Source of the DNA: Paenibacillus plantiphilus
Lineage (GTDB): Bacteria; Bacillota; Bacilli; Paenibacillales; Paenibacillaceae
Assembly: GCF_927798095.1 (NCBI RefSeq)
Contig: NZ_CAKMMF010000022.1
Span: 43,318-107,317 of the forward strand
Length of the DNA stretch: 64,000 bases
Direction: 5' to 3'
Shown in pieces: positions 47,577-56,639 of the stretch. The translations under genes and the position numbers were made by a program. How positions within the stretch are numbered: position 1 is the stretch's first letter; every line of letters begins with the position of its first letter. The notes under the pieces are model-generated. The model did no database searches and was not told the origin of the DNA. It worked only from the letters and a program-made list of their open reading frames with translations.

Positions 47577-47606
47577 AATGATGCCTTGTTCCCCTTCCAG
47601 ACTAGC

Positions 47607-48056
<450 letters not shown>

Positions 48057-48089
48057 CTATATAAGAACGATTGAAAGGAACAAGGGGGT

Positions 48090-48220
48090 CGCTGCGCTGG
48101 GGAATGTTCTTACGATCGCTGTTGTTCCCGGAATTGTTGAATTTACGTGGTTCATGGTCGAATTCCGGAAACAAAGGCGACCGCTGACGCTTCTCCAGAA
48201 ACATTCTCCTGCTCCGCTCT
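48090..48220 (+). repeat. Rod-like palindromic element, copy C
   Basis: Same design as copies A and B. The outer arm GGGGAATGTTCT pairs with AGAAACATTCTCC. Loop strands are TTACGATCGCTGTT and AAAGGCGACCGCTGACGC. The inner stem GTTCCCGGAATT has one C-A mismatch with its partner. It lies between dgkA and cdd within the minus-strand unit, so it may be transcribed as part of that message. Confidence 0.85.
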
Positions 48221-48290
48221 GTTGTTCTTTTTTCATTCACCTTAAATAGTCCATCATTCATTAGACAATTGTCAGCATAGCGCGCTGCTC

Positions 48291-48653
48291 TCAGTCAAAA
48301 AGCAATATCCGCATATGCGGCAGAAACACGATCAAGCCAATGACAACAGCTGCAAAGGCCAATACGAGTACGGCGCCAGCCGCGATATCCTTGGCCGCTT
48401 TCGCCAGCGGATGCTGCCCCGGGCTTGCCAGATCAACGATGCTCTCGATAGCTGTGTTGAACAGCTCAGCGGCAATGACAAGCGCTGCTGTGAGCAGCAC
48501 TATGACCCACTCTAATCCCGATATTCTGAACCATAATCCAGCGGCGATGACAAGAACAGCCATCATGACATGGAATCGCATATGCCGCTGCGTACGAAGG
48601 GCATGTCCGATGCCGGACAGCGCCCAACCCGCGCTTCGCAGGAAGCGGGCCAT
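48291..48653 (-). CDS. dgkA: Diacylglycerol/undecaprenol kinase
   Basis: 120 residues with three membrane helices and the signature AAELFNTAIESIVDLAS, which holds the catalytic glutamate. In Gram-positive bacteria this family member mostly phosphorylates undecaprenol. The start ATG overlaps the stop codon of ybeY by one base (TAATG), so the two are coupled. The stop is followed by the palindromic element before cdd. Confidence 0.95.
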   Translation of the reverse strand: MARFLRSAGWALSGIGHALRTQRHMRFHVMMAVLVIAAGLWFRISGLEWVIVLLTAALVIAAELFNTAIESIVDLASPGQHPLAKAAKDIAAGAVLVLAFAAVVIGLIVFLPHMRILLFD

Positions 48654-49156
48654 TAACGCTGGAGGCCTGCTTGCGACAATACAGCCTCTTGCTTCCCAGT
48701 CATGACAGCCTCGCTCGCTTCATCCCCATGATCATAACCGAGCAAATGAAGAAATCCGTGTACGAACAGGAAGCCGATTTCCCGCTCCAGCGAGTGGCCG
48801 TATTCCTCACTCTGCGCTTGTGCCCGTTCAACAGAAATAATAATGTCGCCAAGCATGCTCTCCAGCTCGGCAGGAATGGGGTCATCCTCGCTGTCTACCT
48901 CGTATACGATCTCCAGCTCGTCCTCTCCGGCCTCCTGCATCGCGAATGACAGTACATCTGTTGGCCGGTCGATACCGCGATAGTCGCGGTTCAATTGATG
49001 AATCTCCTCATCATCGACAAAGGTGAGCGTAACCTCTCCCTCCTCAATGCCTTCCGCATGTCCCGCAAGCTGAAGCAACTGCTCCAGCCGCTCAATATAG
49101 GACTCAGGAATGTTCAGCTTGTCCTGATTATTGCTCCAACCAAGCTCTAAACTCAT
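48653..49156 (-). CDS. ybeY: Endoribonuclease YbeY
   Basis: 167 residues. The zinc motif HGFLHLLGYDHG is intact, and DRPTDVLSFAMQEAGE lies in the middle. It acts in 16S rRNA 3' end processing and ribosome quality control. Its start overlaps the end of pgpH by four bases. The overall order pgpH-ybeY-dgkA-cdd-era is that of Bacillus. Confidence 0.96.
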   Translation of the reverse strand: MSLELGWSNNQDKLNIPESYIERLEQLLQLAGHAEGIEEGEVTLTFVDDEEIHQLNRDYRGIDRPTDVLSFAMQEAGEDELEIVYEVDSEDDPIPAELESMLGDIIISVERAQAQSEEYGHSLEREIGFLFVHGFLHLLGYDHGDEASEAVMTGKQEAVLSQAGLQR

Positions 49157-51360
49157 ACCAGCCGCTCCTTTGGCTTCACGTCATCGGGATATTCAATACG
49201 GGAATGGAAAATGCCGAATACCGTTTCTTTCAACGTTTGCGCAATTTTCTCCAATTCCTTGAGTGTCAGATCACAATCATTAAACTGCCCATCATCCATC
49301 CGATCCTTCATAATCTTGTTGATCATCGACTCGATATGCTCGACCGTCGGTTGGCGCAGGCTGCGGACAGCCGCTTCAATACAATCGGCGATGCCGACAA
49401 TTGCCGCTTCCTTCGATTGCGCCTTGGGACCAGGATAGCGGAAATCATCCTCAGTGAAATCCGGCTCCTCGCCGGCTTCCTCTGCCAGCTTAAGCGCCTT
49501 GTGATAAAAGAACTTAAGGAAAGTCGTGCCATGATGCTGCTCTGCAATATCGCGAAGCGGCTTAGGAATGTTATGGCTCTTGAGCATTTCAACTCCGTCT
49601 CGCGCATGAGCGATAATGATCGATTTGCTCAGCTTCGGTTCGATATGATCATGCGGGTTTTCCATATTGGACTGATTCTCGATAAAATAGCTCGGTCGCT
49701 TCGTTTTGCCGATATCGTGGTAGAAGGAACCGACCCTGCAGAGCAGGCCGTTCGCGCCGATCGCCTCAGCTGCAGCCTCGGACAAATTGCCCACCATCAC
49801 GCTATGGTGATAGGTCCCTGGCGTCTCTGTCAGCAGCTTGCGCAGCAGCGGATGGTTCGGATTCGACAACTCCACCAGCTTGAGCGCCGACAAGATACCG
49901 AACGATATTTCAAAGAATGGCATAATTCCAATAACCAATACGGCGGTCAACAGGCCGCTGGCAAAAGCAAAGCCCACTGTTAGAACAACCTCTGACTGTG
50001 ACGGCAAATCCTTCAACAGCAGCAATGCCAATACCGAGCCGGACCCGAATAGACTGACCATAATTCCGGCCTTCAAGATTGTAGATCGCTGGCTTGCTCG
50101 ATGTATGGCAAAGATCGCTGCGAATGAAATAACCGCCGTCACAAATCCGTAGTTGAAATCGAAAATTCGGTTTGAATCCATGTTGAAAATGACACTACCA
50201 GCAATGGCAAACAGGAACGAGCTGACAACAGCCAGCTGTACATCAAGCAGCAGCGTTATTAGCATTGCCCCCATCGCAGTAGGTGCCAAATATCCGACGT
50301 ACGGCATCGATTCCGTCTGCGTCAATTCGACAATTCTCATCGCTACAATGTTCAGCAGGAAGATGAGCCAAAGCATGGAAAGCTGCACATTATTATATTT
50401 GGCGCTCGCAGCCGCATTCATGCCTGACGTTTTCTCCAGATAGCTGTAGATAACGAGTACGAACAGAGCAGACAACAGCAATAAGCCTACTTGCGGCCAA
50501 TACGATTTCTTATCCTGCAGCAAGCCCCATGCCGATAGACGGTCATAGACTTCCTTCGTTACCATCTCGCCTTTATGAAGAATTACCTCGCCTTGCTTGA
50601 TGGTTACCTCCGGCGTATTTTCCTTGGCGGCAACACGCGCCGCATTCGTCGCTTCATTATCGGAAAATTTGTTCGGCATAATCGCATAACGTGCAAGCTC
50701 CTGAACAATTTCCCTCGTCTTCCGTTCACTAAGGGTGCTGGCATTCACGAGCTCTGCCACCTTAGTCCGCGCTGTCTCCGCTTCACGGAGCGGGTCGCTC
50801 ATCAGCTTGCGGACAATAACAACACCGACCTCACGCATCTCAGATAGCTGGGTGGAGCTCAGCGATGGAAGCTTATAATACGTTTCCTCGGGAATACGGT
50901 ACGATTGTGATTTCACGATGCTCGACATTTCCTCAAGCAGTGTATCATTATAAATTTCGTTGCCATGATTATTCTCCACGAATTTATCAACAAATTCGTT
51001 ATAATGGCGTGGTATTTCGGTCCGATAGATCGTCACCTTGTTCTCAAGCGACACCTGGTCATCTTGATTGAGCTGCTCCATCCGCGAGAAAACCCGTTCA
51101 AGCAGCTGCTCACTCCTGAGCGCAACAATCGCATACTTCGGCTCAACCTTCTCCGCCGCTTCTTCCTGCGCTTGAAGTCTCGCCTTATCGTCCTTGATTT
51201 CCTTCTGCGCTTCAATGTTGCGTTCGCTCCGCTTGCCCAGCTCAATATCATAGGTCGTGGGCAGCAGACTCGGAGCCATGCTGAAATAAAATAGCAATAC
51301 AAATAGAAAAAGCAGTACCGAACGCACCGCTATACTATGCTTCCAATTACTTAATCTCAT
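49153..51360 (-). CDS. pgpH: 7TM-HD family phosphodiesterase PgpH
   Basis: 735 residues. An N-terminal membrane helix (about 12-30) is followed by a large extracellular domain (about 30-290), seven membrane helices (about 300-480) and a cytoplasmic HD domain with YHDIGKTKRP and AHARDGVEMLK. The family hydrolyses cyclic di-AMP. The frame extends 36 codons further upstream through repeat-like DNA without support. The ATG at 51360 has AGGGGG six bases away; a second ATG at 51366 lies too close to that site. Confidence 0.95.
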   Translation of the reverse strand: MRLSNWKHSIAVRSVLLFLFVLLFYFSMAPSLLPTTYDIELGKRSERNIEAQKEIKDDKARLQAQEEAAEKVEPKYAIVALRSEQLLERVFSRMEQLNQDDQVSLENKVTIYRTEIPRHYNEFVDKFVENNHGNEIYNDTLLEEMSSIVKSQSYRIPEETYYKLPSLSSTQLSEMREVGVVIVRKLMSDPLREAETARTKVAELVNASTLSERKTREIVQELARYAIMPNKFSDNEATNAARVAAKENTPEVTIKQGEVILHKGEMVTKEVYDRLSAWGLLQDKKSYWPQVGLLLLSALFVLVIYSYLEKTSGMNAAASAKYNNVQLSMLWLIFLLNIVAMRIVELTQTESMPYVGYLAPTAMGAMLITLLLDVQLAVVSSFLFAIAGSVIFNMDSNRIFDFNYGFVTAVISFAAIFAIHRASQRSTILKAGIMVSLFGSGSVLALLLLKDLPSQSEVVLTVGFAFASGLLTAVLVIGIMPFFEISFGILSALKLVELSNPNHPLLRKLLTETPGTYHHSVMVGNLSEAAAEAIGANGLLCRVGSFYHDIGKTKRPSYFIENQSNMENPHDHIEPKLSKSIIIAHARDGVEMLKSHNIPKPLRDIAEQHHGTTFLKFFYHKALKLAEEAGEEPDFTEDDFRYPGPKAQSKEAAIVGIADCIEAAVRSLRQPTVEHIESMINKIMKDRMDDGQFNDCDLTLKELEKIAQTLKETVFGIFHSRIEYPDDVKPKERLV

Positions 51361-51379
51361 ATGCATTCCCCCTATGAGC

Positions 51380-51640
51380 AGGACTTGGACATCATCCTGA
51401 AATGGACAAGGACCCCACGGATGAAAAGTCATCCCTATGAATGGGCCTCCACTCAAATGAATGGACATCCACTGTGAATGGGGATTCCTTCAAGACGAAT
51501 GAGCCCGCCCTCGATTGGATTTCTGCCCGAATGAACGGGCCAGGCCTCCACTTTGAACGAACGGGCTTCCCGCCTAATGAATCTCCGTCTTCATGCTTAT
51601 TGTTCTTGAATGCTCTTGAATGCTCTTGAATGTTCTTGAA
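51380..51640. repeat. Degenerate GAATGG-type repeats and 10-bp tandem repeat
   Basis: From 51405 to 51585 imperfect units of about 20-24 bp begin (T)GAATGG/GAACGGG and contain CCTCCACT-like parts. At 51601-51640 four copies of TG(T/C)TCTTGAA form an exact 10-bp tandem repeat. A minus-strand open frame crosses the tract (51392-51670) but has no ribosome binding site or protein-like composition. Confidence 0.7.
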
Positions 51641-51760
51641 AAGTGGTTCTCTTTTCAATTCACTGTACAATCAACCAACTCTCACAACCGTCAAAACAGC
51701 GTCAAATAGCGTCAAACAGCCCAATAACCGACGAGTAGCCGTCATTCCGTGATTTAGCTC

Positions 51761-52200
51761 TTTCTGGAGCTGTAAAGTAGCTGTAAAGCTGTTTTTACCG
51801 CTTACAGAGTATCTTTTGCTGCTTTTGATCAGCTGTAAGAGGGTTTTATACGCTTAACAGCTCCCAACTGGCCGCATTTCAGCCCTTTCTGGAGCTGTAA
51901 AGCTGTTTTTACCGCTTACAGAGTATCTTTTGCTGCTTTTGATCAGCTGTAAGAGGGTTTTATATGCTTAACAGCTCCCAACTGGCCGCATTTCAGCCCT
52001 TTCTGGAGCTGTAAAGCTGTTTTTACCGCTTACAGAGTCCCTTTTGCTGCTTTTGATCAGCTGTAAGAGGGTTTTATACGCTTAACAGCTCCCAGCAGAC
52101 CGTGATTCAGCCCTTTCTGGAGCTGTAAAGCTGTTTTTACCGCTTACAGAGTCCCTTTTGCTGCTTTTGATCAGCTGTAAGAGGGTTTTATCTCCCTAAC
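51761..52200 (+). repeat. Array 3 of alternating hairpin modules, about 113-bp period
   Basis: Eight modules, mostly GCTGTAAAGCTG-TTTTT-ACCGCTTACAG alternating with GCTGTAAGAGGG-TTTTATA-CGCTTAACAG. GTAA cores lie at 51783, 51835, 51898, 51950, 52011, 52063, 52125 and 52177, giving spacings 52, 63, 52, 61, 52, 62 and 52. The first unit carries an 11-bp partial duplication. The array fills the gap between pgpH and phoH together with the short repeats around it; no gene is seen in 51361-52466. Confidence 0.93.
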
Positions 52201-52308
52201 AGCATGTAAAAGCTAGCGGGTTCGTTGCTTGATCTATGATCGGAAAATGAATTCGAGCACGATAAAATAAAAGCGTCTCATCAATGGCTCCTGCTCCTGG
52301 GCAAAAAA

Positions 52309-52344
52309 GCCCTGAATGCCCTGAATGCCCTGAATGCCCTGATT
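52309..52344. repeat. 9-bp tandem repeat, four copies
   Basis: Four copies of GCCCTGAAT, the last one base off (GCCCTGATT), between array 3 and the flank element. Confidence 0.9.
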
Positions 52345-52385
52345 ATGCTGTCCTTCTGGGACGCATGTCTTTTCGCGTCGCACGC

Positions 52386-52438
52386 AGCTCCCAGCGCGCG
52401 GTGTTTCGCTGCATGACGGCGGTCGGTCGACCGCATGA
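52386..52438 (+). repeat. Shared 52-bp flank element, copy 2
   Basis: Matches 28541-28591 over its whole length with two short indels. It includes the palindrome CGGTCGACCG. Here it lies to the right of its array, just before the end of phoH. Confidence 0.8.
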
Positions 52439-52466
52439 GCTAGCTGCATTTGCTAGATATGCGGCA

Positions 52467-53444
52467 TTACTGGTTTTCCTGTGCTTCGGCGTCTCCGTTG
52501 TAGGCAACGATGATCTTTTGGACGAGAGAATGGCGCACTACGTCCTGTTCAGAGAATAGGACAAACCCGATTTCGTCGATATTTTGCAAAATACGTCTTG
52601 CTTCGTTCAATCCGGATCGTTTGCCTCGCGGCAGATCGATTTGCGTAACGTCGCCTGTTACGACCATCTTCGAACCAAAGCCCAGCCGCGTCAGAAACAT
52701 CTTCATCTGCTCCGGCGTCGTATTCTGCGCTTCATCTAGAATAATGAACGAATCGTCAAGCGTCCTGCCCCTCATGTACGCCAGCGGAGCAACCTCAATC
52801 AAGCCGCGTTCGAACGCTTTAGTCGTTTGATCAGGACCCAGCACATCATGAAGCGCATCATACAGCGGGCGCAAATAAGGATCAACCTTCTCCTGCAAAT
52901 CACCCGGCAGAAAACCGAGGTTCTCACCCGCTTCAACAGCAGGCCGTGTCAGAATAATCCGTTTTACAGCGCCTTCCTTGAGCGCAGCTACCGCCAATAC
53001 GACAGCTAGGTAGGTTTTTCCTGTTCCCGCCGGACCGATGCCGAATACAATATCGTGCCGCTTGATCATTTTCACATAATGACGCTGTCCAATCGTTTTG
53101 ACGCGAATTGGCTTTCCACGGTACGTCGTCGTAATTTCCGCTTTGAACAAATCTAGCAATTGATCAGCCTGCAATGTCTTGGACAAATCAAGCGCATACG
53201 CAATATCGCGCTCGGAAGGTGTGTACCCGCCTCGAACAAGCTGCTGCAGAACGGTATACAGCTGTTCAAGCGTGTCAACCTCTTCACTACGACCGGTAAT
53301 CGTTATTTCCGCTTCTCGGGACAAAATATCCGCATCTGTCTGCTCCTGCACCAGTCTCAGAAATCTGTCCTGTGGACCGAACAGTGCAAGTCCTTCCGCC
53401 GCATTCGCTAGCGGGATCTTTATACTCTTGGTTTCATTCGACAA
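52467..53444 (-). CDS. phoH: PhoH-like protein
   Basis: 325 residues. An N-terminal KH-like region (about 1-110) is followed by the PhoH ATPase with IGPAGTGKTYLAVVLA (Walker A) and FIILDEAQNTTPEQMKMFL (Walker B). The exact role is unknown; it is linked to RNA metabolism by its neighbours ybeY and pgpH. The start is a TTG at 53444 with AAGGGGA about 10 bases upstream and six bases after the yqfD stop. No ATG is available before the conserved part. Confidence 0.94.
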   Translation of the reverse strand: MSNETKSIKIPLANAAEGLALFGPQDRFLRLVQEQTDADILSREAEITITGRSEEVDTLEQLYTVLQQLVRGGYTPSERDIAYALDLSKTLQADQLLDLFKAEITTTYRGKPIRVKTIGQRHYVKMIKRHDIVFGIGPAGTGKTYLAVVLAVAALKEGAVKRIILTRPAVEAGENLGFLPGDLQEKVDPYLRPLYDALHDVLGPDQTTKAFERGLIEVAPLAYMRGRTLDDSFIILDEAQNTTPEQMKMFLTRLGFGSKMVVTGDVTQIDLPRGKRSGLNEARRILQNIDEIGFVLFSEQDVVRHSLVQKIIVAYNGDAEAQENQ

Positions 53445-53450
53445 AAATTC

Positions 53451-54644
53451 TCATTCCCCTTGCATATAAACTAGCGGTCTTTCTGCTACAATCGATTGTT
53501 CCACTTCAAAAAGCACTTTCATATAAACTTTACCATTGTCCGTCTTTTCATGCAAAATGTTTTCCGCGCGAATCTCCGCAGATGACCCTGCCTTCGCCAA
53601 TATATCGGCACGCGCTTGCAGCAGCCCCGTTGCTTTTGCCTCTTCTGCGCTTATGGAATGGTTGTCCTTCCGCACCTCCATGACCGTCTCCTTGATCCGT
53701 CCGAGAGGCATCTCGTTCGAACGCCATGTCACTTTCTCCATATGCCTCGCTGTTTCATAGGCGGCAAACTTCGATTTGCCGAACCCGCTTACCTTGAAGG
53801 CTCGTCCGCCAATGACGGCATACCACCTTGTCTCCGTATTTCCCGTATATACTTTCAACTCCCGCTGGAGCGGTGATACGATGTTGTATTCATGCCAGAC
53901 CAGACCCTTGACCGTCCCCTTGGCTACGACTGTCTTCGTATGGGCAGCATCTCCATATATCCCTGATATGAGGACATCGCCCTTTCTCACCTTCATGTTC
54001 CGTTTGACGACTGGTCTGCCGCTCTCTGCCAAAATATGCGTAACGACCGCATCCATCGATGCCACAAGATGTCGCGGATTGAGAAGCGGCTTCGGCGCAG
54101 CGTTCTTCGTCTCGACGACTTGAATCGTAATTTTGGTGCCGCGTTTCTCTACACCGATCCATGCCGCTCCCGGCAGCTTCTGGGTGAGACGCTTGGACAG
54201 CACCTCTGTGCCCTCCAGCCTGAACGACCATTGGAAGGGAAAGACCCCCTCCTGCCGCGCAACCTGTAGAATCTGCTCTTCGGACAGCAGCTCGTTTCCT
54301 TTGACCTCAATTGTCCAAACCAGAGAAGACAGCAAATACATGCCGACGAAGAAGAGGGCTAGTCCCCCTGCAAAAAAAAGCCGCCGCTGCACCTTCACGA
54401 GCCAGAACGGCAGCCCCAGACGTGCGACAACATGCAGTCGGCAGCCTGTCTCCCTTAGAATCGGACGAAGACGGAAGAAGTCGCCGACCGTCACCTCGCA
54501 TTCAAGCTCCCCCCCGCTTGCAAAGCGGATCGACCACAGTTGAAGACCGGCTGCAAGCGCCCGATTAACGAGCCCCTCCATCCCCTCGCCTCGTACCCGG
54601 ATCGTAACGATCCCTCGTACCCACTGCATCCAGGATGCATTCAT
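53451..54644 (-). CDS. yqfD: Stage IV sporulation-type protein YqfD
   Basis: 397 residues. A basic N-terminal part (about 1-88) is followed by a membrane helix (about 89-112) and a large external domain with WIGVEKRGTKITIQVVE and EYNIVSPLQRELKVYTG, the pattern of the YqfD family. Members are needed for sporulation in Bacillus. It is coupled to phoH and follows yqfC by 27 bp. An AAGGAGG site precedes the ATG. Confidence 0.93.
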   Translation of the reverse strand: MNASWMQWVRGIVTIRVRGEGMEGLVNRALAAGLQLWSIRFASGGELECEVTVGDFFRLRPILRETGCRLHVVARLGLPFWLVKVQRRLFFAGGLALFFVGMYLLSSLVWTIEVKGNELLSEEQILQVARQEGVFPFQWSFRLEGTEVLSKRLTQKLPGAAWIGVEKRGTKITIQVVETKNAAPKPLLNPRHLVASMDAVVTHILAESGRPVVKRNMKVRKGDVLISGIYGDAAHTKTVVAKGTVKGLVWHEYNIVSPLQRELKVYTGNTETRWYAVIGGRAFKVSGFGKSKFAAYETARHMEKVTWRSNEMPLGRIKETVMEVRKDNHSISAEEAKATGLLQARADILAKAGSSAEIRAENILHEKTDNGKVYMKVLFEVEQSIVAERPLVYMQGE

Positions 54645-54671
54645 TGCCGCCGCCTCCTTAACGATTGACGA

Positions 54672-54956
54672 TTATTCCATATCGCGAACTTCAATATGTT
54701 TGATTTGGCCTTCCACAAACACTTCTTCGGTCCATATCGTACGTATGACAAGCTCCTGCCCTGTTATTTCAAGCTCTCCCTTGCTGAGTGCCAGCCTCAG
54801 CCTGTCGCTGGAGAAATGAAGCACGCCGCGATGATTCTCAATATAGAGCTGGCGATCGCCAATCATCGTAAGACGGGGCAGGTCAAAGACAACGTCCTGA
54901 GGCAAATCAAGCAGATCGGCGGCCATTTTACGCAATTTGCGATTAAAGCGGCGCAT
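54672..54956 (-). CDS. yqfC: Sporulation protein YqfC
   Basis: 94 residues, beta-rich. It has DLLDLPQDVVFDLPRLTMIG and ELVIRTIWTEEVFVEGQI, both typical of YqfC/YabP-related proteins. The open frame extends 11 codons, but the ATG at 54956 is preceded by AAGGGGG 11 bases away and fits the family start. It begins the yqfC-yqfD-phoH run. A terminator separates it from the gene upstream. Confidence 0.9.
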   Translation of the reverse strand: MRRFNRKLRKMAADLLDLPQDVVFDLPRLTMIGDRQLYIENHRGVLHFSSDRLRLALSKGELEITGQELVIRTIWTEEVFVEGQIKHIEVRDME

Positions 54957-55047
54957 GTATGCAGAAGCCCCCTTTCCGTACTGTACCAAAATATGCGAGC
55001 AGCGCTGAAATTATGAGGAGGAAGGGCACAGAAAGAAGCTCTTATCA

Positions 55048-55096
55048 TAAAAACAAGCAACCAGCCCTTTCTCCATGAGAATGGCGGTTGCTTGTA
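55048..55096 (-). terminator. Intrinsic terminator after the 153-residue protein gene
   Basis: ACAAGCAACC pairs with GGTTGCTTGT, extended by GCC/GGC and TTCTC/GAGAA with bulges, and is followed on the minus strand by five T. Confidence 0.88.
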
Positions 55097-55104
55097 GATA
55101 TCAT

Positions 55105-55566
55105 TTATTTGAGACGATAAGGCCGCTTGGACCGGGGAGGACCGAGTATCTCTGCAACAATGATTGCTTTGCGCAGCTCGTCGCCCTCAGGCATGCGGAA
55201 TGCCTCAGCTTCACGGGCTGGCTGCATATCAGAGGCATTGTGCATCGAAGATAATTGGCCTGTTCGAAGGGTTGAAGCCCCGTATTGCTGCACAGGCGGG
55301 GGCGGAGCAGCAGCCATTGCGGGACGATGCTCCCGATACTGATTCGAGATCTGCTGATTCGAGATCTGCTGATTCGAGATCTGCTGATTCGAGATCTGCT
55401 GCTCCGAAGCCTGCTGCTCTGTTGCAGGCGCCCCAGTCCTGCCGCTGAAATCCGGCATTCGGGCAGCGCCCTTTTGTCTGCTCTTGTTGAACAACGAGAC
55501 GACAAGCCCAACCGCAATGGCAACAATAAACATATTATTACTCAGAAAATCGATGATTTCGTCCAA
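55105..55566 (-). CDS. Single-pass membrane protein with QQISN repeats, unknown function
   Basis: 153 residues. The N-terminus (MDEIIDFLSNNMFIVAIAVGLVVSLF) is one membrane helix. The middle is low complexity, with four consecutive QQISN repeats (about residues 56-75) encoded by a 15-bp DNA repeat, then a Pro-rich stretch. The C-terminus (GDELRKAIIVAEILGPPRSKRPYR) looks structured and conserved. The start is a TTG at 55566 with GGAGG seven bases away; an ATG nearby is out of frame. It follows floA on the same strand, so a role with the flotillin is possible by position only. Confidence 0.78.
   Translation of the reverse strand: MDEIIDFLSNNMFIVAIAVGLVVSLFNKSRQKGAARMPDFSGRTGAPATEQQASEQQISNQQISNQQISNQQISNQYREHRPAMAAAPPPPVQQYGASTLRTGQLSSMHNASDMQPAREAEAFRMPEGDELRKAIIVAEILGPPRSKRPYRLK
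55346..55405. repeat. 15-bp in-frame tandem repeat
   Basis: Four copies of GATTCGAGATCTGCT inside the coding region of the 153-residue protein, encoding QQISN. They are identical at DNA level, so the copy number is likely variable. Confidence 0.92.
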
Positions 55567-55628
55567 TTCATCACCTCCGACGAATCATTAGTCTATCAGC
55601 ATCCAAACCTGCAATCGTTACATGCACA

Positions 55629-56618
55629 TTACTCTTTATCGGTAGCGGTTGTATCTGGCTTGCCGATAGAGCCCCTCATTTGCGTATCTGCCTCAATGTT
55701 CTTCAAATTCATGTAATCGAGAACGCCAAGCTTGCCATTCTTAAGCGCATCCGCCATAGCAAGCGGAACCTGCGACTCTGACTCTACAACGCGCGCGCGC
55801 ATCTCAACGACACGAGCCTTCATCTCTTGCTCCTGCGCAACGGCCATTGCGCGGCGCTCTTCCGCTTTAGCCTGCGCAATACGTTTGTCTGCCTCCGCCT
55901 GCTCGGTTTGCAAATGTGCGCCAATGTTCTTGCCTACATCCACATCCGCGATATCAATGGATAGAATTTCGAATGCCGTTCCTGCATCAAGTCCTTTGCC
56001 AAGCACAGTACGAGAGATCATATCAGGATTCTCCAGCACATCCTTATGCGAATTGGATGAACCAACGGTCGTTACAATACCTTCACCAACACGCGCAATG
56101 ATCGTTTCTTCACCCGCGCCGCCCACGAGCCGTTCAATGTTGGCGCGCACGGTTACACGTGCTTTAACCTTCACTTCAATGCCGTCTTTCGCTACAGCAG
56201 CGACGATTGGCGTTTCGATTACACGCGGATTAACGCTCATCTGTACAGCCTGCAGAACATCCCGGCCTGCAAGGTCAATTGCTGCCGCACGCTCGAACAC
56301 AAGCTCTATATTCGCGCGCTGGGCGGCGATAAGCGCATTGACAACACGGTCAACATTACCGCCGGCCAGAAAGTGGCTCTCCAGTTGGTTAATCGTTAGA
56401 CCGAGTCCTGCTTTGGATGCCTTAATAAGCGGATTAACGATACGGCTTGGCACTACGCGCCGCAATCGCATTGCGACCAGCGTTATAATGCCGACGCGCA
56501 CACCGGATGCCAGCGCCGAAATCCATAGCATAATTGGGAAAAAGCTGAGAAATACAGATAGTGCAATAACAGCCAGAACAACAATGATCAATATGCTGAC
56601 GATTGGATCCAATGTCAT
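55629..56618 (-). CDS. floA: Flotillin-like protein FloA
   Basis: 329 residues. A hydrophobic N-terminus (about 5-45) is followed by an SPFH-type domain (about 60-230) with [19 protein letters not shown], and a coiled coil rich in Glu/Ala/Lys (about 235-290). It organises membrane microdomains. It follows nfeD by 21 bp, as in the Bacillus yqeZ-yqfA pair. Confidence 0.96.
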   Translation of the reverse strand: MTLDPIVSILIIVVLAVIALSVFLSFFPIMLWISALASGVRVGIITLVAMRLRRVVPSRIVNPLIKASKAGLGLTINQLESHFLAGGNVDRVVNALIAAQRANIELVFERAAAIDLAGRDVLQAVQMSVNPRVIETPIVAAVAKDGIEVKVKARVTVRANIERLVGGAGEETIIARVGEGIVTTVGSSNSHKDVLENPDMISRTVLGKGLDAGTAFEILSIDIADVDVGKNIGAHLQTEQAEADKRIAQAKAEERRAMAVAQEQEMKARVVEMRARVVESESQVPLAMADALKNGKLGVLDYMNLKNIEADTQMRGSIGKPDTTATDKE

Positions 56619-56639
56619 AGAAACCCCTCCAATATTTTA

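Noticed and set aside
51392..51670. 92-residue minus-strand open frame upstream of pgpH
   Set aside because: Crosses degenerate repeats, no ribosome binding site.
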